DNA from: CAYXXZ01 sp964469165
GTDB lineage: Bacteria > Pseudomonadota > Gammaproteobacteria > Pseudomonadales > Porticoccaceae
Reading direction: 5' to 3'
Length of the DNA stretch: 13,125 nt
Assembly (NCBI GenBank): GCA_964469165.1
Contig: CAYXXZ010000088.1
Location: 1 to 13,125, forward strand
Part shown: positions 1 through 5,705 of the stretch, piece by piece
How positions within the stretch are numbered: the first letter of the stretch is position 1
Layout of the letters: every line of letters starts with the position of its first letter
Position numbers and translations under genes: made by a program
The notes under the pieces: model-generated
What the model was told of the DNA's origin: nothing
Databases searched by the model: none
What the model saw: only the letters and a program-made list of their open reading frames with translations

Positions 1-2
1 GT

Positions 3-128
3 GCCCTGGTGCAAAAAGCTGGTGCAGACATCAGCGGTTATGTACGCTTCGAGGTCGGCGAAGGCATTGAAGTGGAAAAAACCGATTTTGCGGCGGAAGT
101 TGCCGCCCAGGTCAGTGCCAGCAAGTGA
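3..128 (+). CDS. tsf: Elongation factor Ts, C-terminal end (partial)
   Basis: The reading frame open from the window edge encodes 41 residues ending in TGA. It includes ISGYVRFEVGEGIEVEK and a Lys-rich, Ala-rich tail, which matches the C-terminus of EF-Ts, the guanine nucleotide exchange factor for EF-Tu. The typical ending (RFEVGEGIEK, then FAAEVAAQ) is clearly recognisable. The 5' part lies outside the window. Its position directly upstream of pyrH and frr is the conserved rpsB-tsf-pyrH-frr order, which supports the call. A hairpin with a short T-run follows 14 bases after the stop, so the transcript may partly end here. Confidence 0.93.
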   Translation, partial: ALVQKAGADISGYVRFEVGEGIEVEKTDFAAEVAAQVSASK

Positions 129-142
129 GTGAAGTGAACCGG

Positions 143-177
143 TGGCGGCGGGGCGGTCACGTCCCGCCGCCATTTTC
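143..177 (+). terminator. Rho-independent terminator or attenuator between tsf and pyrH
   Basis: The arm GGCGGCGGG (144-152) is a perfect reverse complement of CCCGCCGCC (163-171). The inner bases extend the pairing (G-T, C-G, G-C) to close on a GTCA tetraloop at 156-159, and T143-A172 adds an outer pair. The stem is therefore about 13 bp and very GC-rich. It is followed by ATTTTC, a run of only four T. The short T-run suggests partial termination. The place is right for ending an rpsB-tsf unit while letting some transcription pass into pyrH. Confidence 0.6.
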
Positions 178-191
178 GATACGGAGAGCCC

Positions 192-929
192 ATGGCGGAT
201 ACCAAGACGACCAAGGACAAGAAGTACAAGCGCATTCTTCTCAAGCTCAGCGGTGAGGAGTTGATGGGCAGTGAGGCCTTCGGAATCGACCCCAAGGTGC
301 TCAATCGGATGGCGCTGGAAATCGGCCAGCTGGTGGGTATCGGTGTCCAGGTCGGCCTGGTGATCGGTGGCGGCAACCTGTTCCGCGGTGCCGCGTTGCA
401 GGCGGCGGGCATGGAGCGCGTCACCGGTGATCACATGGGCATGCTGGCCACGGTAATGAACGCCCTGGCCATGCGCGATGCGCTGGAGCGCTCGAACATT
501 GCGGCGCGCATCATGTCGGCGATTCCCATGAGTGGCGTGGTGGATCACTATGACAGGCGCAAGGCAGTGCGCAATCTGGCGAGAGGCGAAGTGGTCATTT
601 TCGCCGCGGGTACCGGCAACCCCTTTTTCACCACGGATTCCGCCGCCTGTCTGCGCGGTATCGAAATCGGTGCCGACCTGGTGCTCAAAGCCACCAAGGT
701 CGATGGCGTCTACAGTGACGACCCGCTGAGCAACCCCACGGCGACGCTATATGATCGTCTCACCTACGACGAAGTGTTGGCGAGAAAACTCGGCGTAATG
801 GATCTGACTGCCATTTGCCTGTGTCGTGAACACCATATGCCGCTGCGGATTTTCAGAATGTCAAAGCCTGGCGCCCTGTTGAACATCGTTGTCGGGGGCG
901 ATGAAGGCACACTCATCGAGGAAGAATGA
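192..929 (+). CDS. pyrH: Uridylate (UMP) kinase PyrH
   Basis: This cytosolic enzyme phosphorylates UMP to UDP with ATP in pyrimidine nucleotide synthesis. The 245-residue product has the bacterial UMP kinase (amino acid kinase fold) motifs in order: KLSGE at 18-22, VIGGGN at 57-62, TGDHMGMLATVMN at 78-90, GTGNPFFTTDSAA at 140-152 and LKATKVDGVY at 165-174. The C-terminal KPGAL motif is also present. Length agrees with the E. coli enzyme (241), with a few extra charged N-terminal residues. The ATG at 192 follows a GGAG at 183-186. The stop overlaps an ATG (ATGA at 926-929) at the frr junction. Bacterial UMP kinases are typically hexameric, activated by GTP and inhibited by UTP; the conserved Asp in TGDHMG belongs to the region involved in UMP binding in the family. 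Confidence 0.97.
   Translation: MADTKTTKDKKYKRILLKLSGEELMGSEAFGIDPKVLNRMALEIGQLVGIGVQVGLVIGGGNLFRGAALQAAGMERVTGDHMGMLATVMNALAMRDALERSNIAARIMSAIPMSGVVDHYDRRKAVRNLARGEVVIFAAGTGNPFFTTDSAACLRGIEIGADLVLKATKVDGVYSDDPLSNPTATLYDRLTYDEVLARKLGVMDLTAICLCREHHMPLRIFRMSKPGALLNIVVGGDEGTLIEEE
918..923 (+). promoter_or_regulatory. Ribosome binding site that decides the frr start
   Basis: GAGGAA lies inside the last codons of pyrH. It is 8 nt upstream of the ATG at 932 but only 2 nt upstream of the ATG at 926. Normal spacing therefore favours 932 as the frr start, which also gives exactly the 185-residue length of E. coli RRF. Confidence 0.6.
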
Positions 930-931
930 GC

Positions 932-1489
932 ATGATCGAAGAGCTTAAAAGCGACGCCGGCGAGCGGATGGCCAAGAGCCTTGAGTCGCTGGCGCACACC
1001 TTCAACAAGCTGCGTACCGGCCGTGCCCACCCCGGGCTTCTGGAAGGCATCACCGTTTCTTATTACGGCGTGGATACACCGCTGAGCCAGGTGGCCAACG
1101 TCAACGTCGCCGATGCGCGCACCCTGACCATCGTGCCCTGGGAGAAAAAGGTCGTGCCGGATATCGAGAAAGCGATTCTCAAGTCCGGGCTTGGCCTCAA
1201 CCCGAACACCGCGGGCGATGTGATCCGTATTCCGATGCCGCCGCTCACCGAGGAAACCCGCAAGGGACTGATCCGCCAGGCGCGTGCTGAAGCCGAAAAC
1301 GCCAGGGTGTCCATTCGCAACATTCGTCGCGATGTGTTGTCGGATGTAAAGGAGTTGCTGAAATCCAAGGAAATCAGCGAGGACCAGGAACGCAAGGCCC
1401 AGGATGATGTGCAGAAGATAACCGATGGCTTTATCGCCAAGGTGGACAGCGCGCTGGCCGACAAAGAAGCCGACTTGATGGAGATTTGA
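932..1489 (+). CDS. frr: Ribosome recycling factor
   Basis: RRF acts with EF-G to split the post-termination ribosome. From the ATG at 932 the product is 185 residues, the same length as E. coli RRF. Recognisable segments are RTGRAHPGLLEGI (28-40), LGLNPNTAGDVIRIPMPPLT (87-106), RNIRRD (129-134, containing the functionally important Arg132), KEISEDQERKAQDDVQK (146-162) and the C-terminal ADKEADLME. The two long-helix domain and inserted beta domain of the family are both complete. An in-frame ATG at 926, overlapping the pyrH stop, would add two residues, but its spacing from GAGGAA is too short. The close junction implies co-transcription and probably coupled translation with pyrH. Confidence 0.96.
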   Translation: MIEELKSDAGERMAKSLESLAHTFNKLRTGRAHPGLLEGITVSYYGVDTPLSQVANVNVADARTLTIVPWEKKVVPDIEKAILKSGLGLNPNTAGDVIRIPMPPLTEETRKGLIRQARAEAENARVSIRNIRRDVLSDVKELLKSKEISEDQERKAQDDVQKITDGFIAKVDSALADKEADLMEI

Positions 1490-1519
1490 TTGCTTCCGGC
1501 AGGGGGAGCAGAGACGCCC

Positions 1520-2287
1520 ATGTCAGAAGCCAACGACGCAGACAAACAACAGTATCCGCTACGCCATGTCGCCATCATTATGGATGGCAACAACCGCTGG
1601 GCCCGCAGTCGCGGTCTGGGGGGGCTGGCGGGGCACGAACGGGGCGTGGAAAGGGTGCGGGATGCCATGGATTCCTGCGCCCGCCACAACATCCAATATC
1701 TCACCATCTTTGCCTTCAGCAGCGAAAACTGGCAGCGCCCGCCAGCGGAGGTGCGCGGCCTGATGTCGCTGTTCAGCACCTATCTGAAAAAGGTATTGCC
1801 GGAGTTCCAGGAAAAGAGCATTCGCCTGCGTGTGATCGGTGAGCGCAGCCGCATCAGCGCGCGCATGTGCAAGCTGATCGACGATGCGGAACAGCGCACC
1901 CGCCACGGCAAGACCACGCTGAACATTGCGGTGGACTACGGCGGGCGCTGGGATATCGTCCAGGCCGCCCGCAAGATGGCCACCAATGTGCAGATGGGCG
2001 TGCTGCGACCCCAGGACATCACCGAGGAGTCTTTTGGCCAGTTCCTGTGTCTTGCTGACCTGCCGCCGCCGGATCTCTGTATCCGTACCGCCGGTGAGCA
2101 GCGCATCAGCAATTTCCTGCTGTGGCAACTCGCCTATACGGAGCTGTATTTTTCTCCGGTCTACTGGCCGGATTTCGACGCCAGAGCCTTTGACGCCGCG
2201 GTTACAGACTATGCCAGTCGCCAGCGCCGTTTCGGCAAGACCTCGGAGCAGTTGACGATAAAAAACGCGGAGACACATCTTGCTTAA
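1520..2287 (+). CDS. uppS: Undecaprenyl diphosphate synthase (cis-prenyltransferase)
   Basis: The enzyme adds isopentenyl diphosphate units in cis to farnesyl diphosphate, making the C55 lipid carrier used for peptidoglycan and O-antigen. The 255-residue product has the signature HVAIIMDGNNRWARSRGL at 16-33, with the catalytic Asp at 22. It also has FAFSSENWQRP in the substrate-binding region and the C-terminal block DLCIRT..E.RISNFLLWQLAYTELYF from about 185. The second glycine of the usual RTGGE is alanine here (RTAGE, Ala191). The ATG at 1520 was chosen because homology begins just after it and a purine-rich AGGGGGAG lies at 1501-1508. A TTG at 1490 directly after frr would add ten unconserved residues. 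It overlaps cdsA by 8 nt. Confidence 0.95.
   Translation: MSEANDADKQQYPLRHVAIIMDGNNRWARSRGLGGLAGHERGVERVRDAMDSCARHNIQYLTIFAFSSENWQRPPAEVRGLMSLFSTYLKKVLPEFQEKSIRLRVIGERSRISARMCKLIDDAEQRTRHGKTTLNIAVDYGGRWDIVQAARKMATNVQMGVLRPQDITEESFGQFLCLADLPPPDLCIRTAGEQRISNFLLWQLAYTELYFSPVYWPDFDARAFDAAVTDYASRQRRFGKTSEQLTIKNAETHLA
2269..2272 (+). promoter_or_regulatory. Ribosome binding site for the TTG start of cdsA
   Basis: GGAG sits 7 nt before the TTG at 2280, inside the last uppS codons. No in-frame ATG or GTG nearby would keep the conserved MLKQRVITAL N-terminus, so this site supports the TTG start. Confidence 0.55.
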
Positions 2288-3119
2288 ACAGCGGGTCATT
2301 ACTGCCCTGATCCTCCTTGCCCTGCTGCTGGGAGCCCTGTTCGGCCTGGCGGCGCCGATGTTCGCGGTGTTCGCTGGTGCCGTTATTCTGCTGGGGTTTC
2401 GCGAGTGGGCAGCGCTGTCCGCGCTCGGGCGTGGCGGCACTGCGGTGTATCTGGCTGGTGTCTCGGTATTGATGGTGGTGGCGTTCGAGGCGCTCGGGTT
2501 TTCGCGCGCACAGGTGCACGAGGATCTCGTCAGCCTGGTGTTGCTGGGCACCTGCCAGTGGTGGATATTGGCGTTGCTGTGCGTGTGGGGATATCCGGCC
2601 AGTGCCGCCCTTTGGGGCAGCAAGGCAGTGCGTGCCCTGATGGGCGTGCTGGTGTTGCTGCCCCCCTGGATCGCCATCAGCTGGCTGGTCAGTCTCGAGA
2701 CTGGCCGCTGGCTGGTGGTTCTGACCATTCTCACCGTCGCCTGTGCGGACACCGGCGCCTACTTCTGTGGTCGCGCGCTCGGCCGGCACAAACTCGCGCC
2801 GCGGGTGAGCCCCGGCAAGACGCTGGAAGGCATGGCTGGCGGTGTATTGCTGGCGCTCATCGTCGTTCCCGCGGTGGTCGCTTTCAGCGCCGGTCAGCGT
2901 CACCTGTGGCCGCAGTGGGCTGTGGTGGTGCTGGTCACGGTGCTGGCGGCGGTACTGGGGGACCTGCTCGAGAGCATGGTGAAGCGCCACCGGGGGGTAA
3001 AGGATAGTGGTAACATTCTTCCCGGCCACGGTGGTCTGTTGGATCGCGTCGACAGTCTGACGGCGGCCCTCCCGGTATTTTCCTTGATGTATCTACTATT
3101 GATTCACCTGCGGACATGA
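2280..3119 (+). CDS. cdsA: Phosphatidate cytidylyltransferase (CDP-diglyceride synthase)
   Basis: This inner-membrane enzyme makes CDP-diacylglycerol from phosphatidic acid and CTP, the branch point for all phospholipids. The 279-residue product is strongly hydrophobic, with about seven or eight membrane segments beginning at residues 6-40. It carries the complete CdsA signature at 232-258: SMVKRHRGVKDSGN, then PGHGGLLDRVD. ADTGAYFCGRALGRHKLAP (156-174) followed by SPGKTLEG (177-184) is the other conserved catalytic segment. The start is a TTG at 2280 that overlaps uppS by 8 nt, and the N-terminus MLKQRVITAL fits the family. The stop TGA overlaps the dxr ATG (ATGA at 3116-3119). Both overlaps point to translational coupling within one operon. 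Confidence 0.95.
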   Translation: MLKQRVITALILLALLLGALFGLAAPMFAVFAGAVILLGFREWAALSALGRGGTAVYLAGVSVLMVVAFEALGFSRAQVHEDLVSLVLLGTCQWWILALLCVWGYPASAALWGSKAVRALMGVLVLLPPWIAISWLVSLETGRWLVVLTILTVACADTGAYFCGRALGRHKLAPRVSPGKTLEGMAGGVLLALIVVPAVVAFSAGQRHLWPQWAVVVLVTVLAAVLGDLLESMVKRHRGVKDSGNILPGHGGLLDRVDSLTAALPVFSLMYLLLIHLRT

Positions 3120-4291
3120 GCGCAAGAATTACCGTACTGGGGGCGTCGGGTTCCATCGGTGAGAGCACCCTGGACGTCGTCGCCCGCTATCCCGAGCGCT
3201 TCCGCGTCTTTGCCCTGACCGGTCACAGCCGCATCGATGTGCTGGCCAGGCAGTGCCGGCGCTTCATGCCTCGCTATGTGGTCGTGGGTAGCCAGACGGC
3301 CGCAGAAGAGCTCAAGGCGCAGATCGACGGCCGTGTCACCGTACTCTGGGGCGAGCAGGCACTGGTGGAGGTGGCGTCCGATCCGGAAGTCGATGTGGTG
3401 ATGGCCGCCATCGTCGGCGCCGCCGGGCTTTTGCCCACGCTGGCCGCGGCGCGTGCCGGCAAGCGGGTACTGCTGGCGAACAAGGAAGCGCTGGTCATGG
3501 CCGGGCGTCTTTTCATGGACGCGGTGAGCGCCAATGGCGCCACGCTGCTGCCCATCGACAGTGAGCACAATGCCGTGTTCCAGTGCCTGCCCCAGGGCTA
3601 CAGCGGCGCGGATCGCGGTGGTGTCGACAAGATCATTCTCTCTGCGTCGGGCGGGCCTTTCCGCACCACGCCACTTTCCGCGCTGGCCGCTGTGACACCG
3701 GCCCAGGCATGCGCGCACCCCAATTGGAGCATGGGTCCGAAGATTTCCGTGGACTCGGCGACGATGATGAACAAGGGCCTCGAGGTCATCGAGGCGTGCT
3801 GGCTGTTCAATGTGCCGCCCAGCCAGGTAGATGTGGTGATTCATCCGCAGAGTATCATCCATTCCCTGGTTTCCTATGTGGATGGCTCGATTCTGGCGCA
3901 GTTGGGCAATCCGGACATGCGCACGCCCATTGCCCATGCCCTGGCCTGGCCCGAGCGCATGGCGTCCGGCGTGGCGCCCCTCGATCTGGTGGCCACCGCG
4001 CGCCTCGATTTCGAAGCTCCCGATGAAGAGCGCTTTCCCTGTCTGGCTCTCGCCAGAGAGGCGGCAAGAAACGCGCAGGACTATCCGGTTGCGCTCAATG
4101 CCGCCAATGAAGTGGCTGTCGCGGCTTTCCTTGAGGGGCGCATCGGTTTCATGGAAATCGCCACCACGGTTGCCCGGGTGCTCGATGCCTGGCAAGGTTG
4201 TGAACCCTTGGACCTTCCCTCTGTCCAACACGCCGACAAACGCGCGAGGGAGATGGCCATGGCTTGTCTGGAGGTTGCCGCACAGTGCTAG
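3116..4291 (+). CDS. dxr: 1-deoxy-D-xylulose 5-phosphate reductoisomerase
   Basis: Dxr (IspC) converts DXP to 2-C-methyl-D-erythritol 4-phosphate with NADPH, the first committed step of the MEP isoprenoid pathway in the cytosol. The 391-residue product shows the NADPH-binding GASGSIGEST at 9-18, LLANKEALVMAG at 119-130, and the metal-binding PIDSEHNAVFQ with Asp148 and Glu150. These are followed by SASGGPFR, NWSMGPKISVDSATMMNKGLE and HPQSIIHSLV. Length matches E. coli Dxr (398). The ATG overlaps the cdsA stop by 4 nt and the gene overlaps rseP by 7 nt. Placing dxr after cdsA rather than before uppS is the Pseudomonas-type order. Its product pathway feeds UppS, encoded two genes upstream. Confidence 0.97.
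   Translation: MSARITVLGASGSIGESTLDVVARYPERFRVFALTGHSRIDVLARQCRRFMPRYVVVGSQTAAEELKAQIDGRVTVLWGEQALVEVASDPEVDVVMAAIVGAAGLLPTLAAARAGKRVLLANKEALVMAGRLFMDAVSANGATLLPIDSEHNAVFQCLPQGYSGADRGGVDKIILSASGGPFRTTPLSALAAVTPAQACAHPNWSMGPKISVDSATMMNKGLEVIEACWLFNVPPSQVDVVIHPQSIIHSLVSYVDGSILAQLGNPDMRTPIAHALAWPERMASGVAPLDLVATARLDFEAPDEERFPCLALAREAARNAQDYPVALNAANEVAVAAFLEGRIGFMEIATTVARVLDAWQGCEPLDLPSVQHADKRAREMAMACLEVAAQC
4270..4274 (+). promoter_or_regulatory. Ribosome binding site for the GTG start of rseP
   Basis: GGAGG lies 10 nt before the GTG at 4285. It falls downstream of a competing in-frame TTG at 4264, so it favours the GTG, which starts the hydrophobic first helix directly. Confidence 0.6.
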
Positions 4292-5643
4292 AAATCATCA
4301 AGATCATCTTTTTCACCCTCATCGCGCTCGGTGTGCTGGTGACCATCCACGAGTTCGGCCACTTCTGGGTGGCGCGTCGCTGCGGCGTCAGGGTGCTGCG
4401 CTTTTCCATTGGCTTCGGCACCCCGTTGACCCGCTGGCACGACCATCACGGCACCGAGTTCGTCATCGCTGCACTGCCGCTGGGCGGCTACGTGAAGATG
4501 CTCGATGAGCGGGAGGGCAACGTTTCCGCGCACGATGCCCCCCAGGCATTCAACAACAAATCAGTGTGGCAGCGCATGGCGATCGTCGTCGCCGGACCCC
4601 TGGCCAATTTTCTGCTCGCCATCATCGCATACTGGGTCGTCTTTCTCGGCGGTGTACAGGGCGTGGCGCCGATCGTCGACAACGTGGTTCCGGGTTCCGT
4701 GGCGGAGCGTGCGGGCCTGGCGGCGGGACACGAGATTCTCGCCGTGGATGGCGAGCCCACGCCGACCTGGCAGGCATTGGGCGAGCAGCTCGTGATGCGC
4801 ATCGGCGAGCAGGGTGTGATCCGTTTCACGGTGTCCGCGCCGGGCTCGTCCGCGCCACGTGAACTCTACACCGACCTCGATGGCTGGCAGGTGGACCCGG
4901 ATGTGCCCAATCCCATCACGGATATCGGCATTCGGTTGTACACCCCGGCGATCGAACCCGTGGCTGAAAAAGTCATGGCCGGGGACGCGGCCGATCTGGC
5001 AGGGCTCGAGGCAGGCGATCGAATCCTCGCCATGGACGGGCGGGAAATCGACGGCTGGAGCCAATGGGTGGACTACGTGCGCGCACGCCCGGGAGAGCCG
5101 ATCGACGTGGAAATCCTGAGAGGCGACGAGCGCTTCTTCACGACCATCACACCCAAGGGCGTGACCCAGGACGATGGCTCGGTGATCGGCCAGGTCGGCA
5201 TGTCGGTGGTGATTCCCCAGTGGCCGGATTCCTATCTGCGCACCATGGAGTACGGCGTCGTCGGCGCCTTCAGCCAGGCGCTGCACCAGACCTGGAAAAC
5301 CACCAGGATGGTATTGGATTCCATCAAGAAAATGGTCACCGGGATTATTTCTCCGAAACACTTGAGCGGCCCAATAACCATTGCTAAAGTGGCTGGCGCT
5401 TCCGCCCAGCACGGTGTTTCAGCCTATATCGGCTTCCTTGCCCTGCTCAGTGTCAGCCTCGGAGTCCTCAACCTGCTGCCGATCCCGGTGCTGGATGGCG
5501 GCCATTTGATGTACTACATCGTCGAGGCGGTGAAAGGCAGTCCTGTGTCCGAGCGGGTACAGGCGGCAGGCTACAGACTGGGCCTGTTCCTGGTGGTTGG
5601 TTTGATGGTAATCGCCTTATACAATGATGTCGCGAGACTCTAG
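4285..5643 (+). CDS. rseP: Site-2 zinc metalloprotease RseP (MucP/YaeL)
   Basis: RseP cuts the anti-sigma factor RseA/MucA inside the inner membrane after DegS/AlgW cleavage, releasing the envelope stress sigma factor. It also clears remnant signal peptides. From the GTG at 4285 the protein is 452 residues (E. coli 450). The zinc motif HEFGH is at 22-26 within the first membrane helix. GPLANF is near 104-109. Two PDZ domains follow at about 127-215 (VVPGSVAERAGLAAGHEILAVDG) and 222-305 (AADLAGLEAGDRILAMDG). LNLLPIPVLDGGH near the C-terminus supplies the third zinc ligand, Asp404. The last hydrophobic segment ends at the C-terminus. The gene overlaps the dxr stop by 7 nt and lies 62 nt before bamA. 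An upstream TTG at 4264 would add seven residues and is less likely. Confidence 0.95.
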   Translation: MLEIIKIIFFTLIALGVLVTIHEFGHFWVARRCGVRVLRFSIGFGTPLTRWHDHHGTEFVIAALPLGGYVKMLDEREGNVSAHDAPQAFNNKSVWQRMAIVVAGPLANFLLAIIAYWVVFLGGVQGVAPIVDNVVPGSVAERAGLAAGHEILAVDGEPTPTWQALGEQLVMRIGEQGVIRFTVSAPGSSAPRELYTDLDGWQVDPDVPNPITDIGIRLYTPAIEPVAEKVMAGDAADLAGLEAGDRILAMDGREIDGWSQWVDYVRARPGEPIDVEILRGDERFFTTITPKGVTQDDGSVIGQVGMSVVIPQWPDSYLRTMEYGVVGAFSQALHQTWKTTRMVLDSIKKMVTGIISPKHLSGPITIAKVAGASAQHGVSAYIGFLALLSVSLGVLNLLPIPVLDGGHLMYYIVEAVKGSPVSERVQAAGYRLGLFLVVGLMVIALYNDVARL

Positions 5644-5705
5644 AAGCATCTGATGTACATTCCCGGCCGAGGGCCTGTTGACACTGAGAAGGACAACAAC
5701 GAAGA

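Noticed and set aside
1559..2752. A 397-codon minus-strand open frame across uppS and cdsA
   Set aside because: Antisense to two conserved genes, with low-complexity Ala/Arg/Thr composition. It also crosses the uppS-cdsA junction. It is a GC-rich shadow frame.
4264..4284. TTG at 4264 as the start of rseP
   Set aside because: It would add seven unconserved residues and lacks a ribosome binding site. The GTG at 4285 has GGAGG 10 nt upstream and gives the family length.
5597..5623. TTGGTT and TATACA at the end of rseP as a bamA promoter
   Set aside because: The -10 is fair but the spacing is only 15 nt and the -35 is weak, and it lies within codons for the last RseP helix. Kept only as a possibility.
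5649..5653. TCTGA upstream of bamA as a sigma-E -10 element
   Set aside because: There is no GAACTT-like -35 at the right distance upstream (about 5627-5632 reads ATGTCG). A sigma-E promoter is known before bamA in E. coli but is not supported here.
5678..5683. Perfect TTGACA hexamer 23 nt before bamA
   Set aside because: Seventeen bases downstream the sequence is GAAGAA, overlapping the ATG, with no -10-like element before the start codon. It is likely chance.
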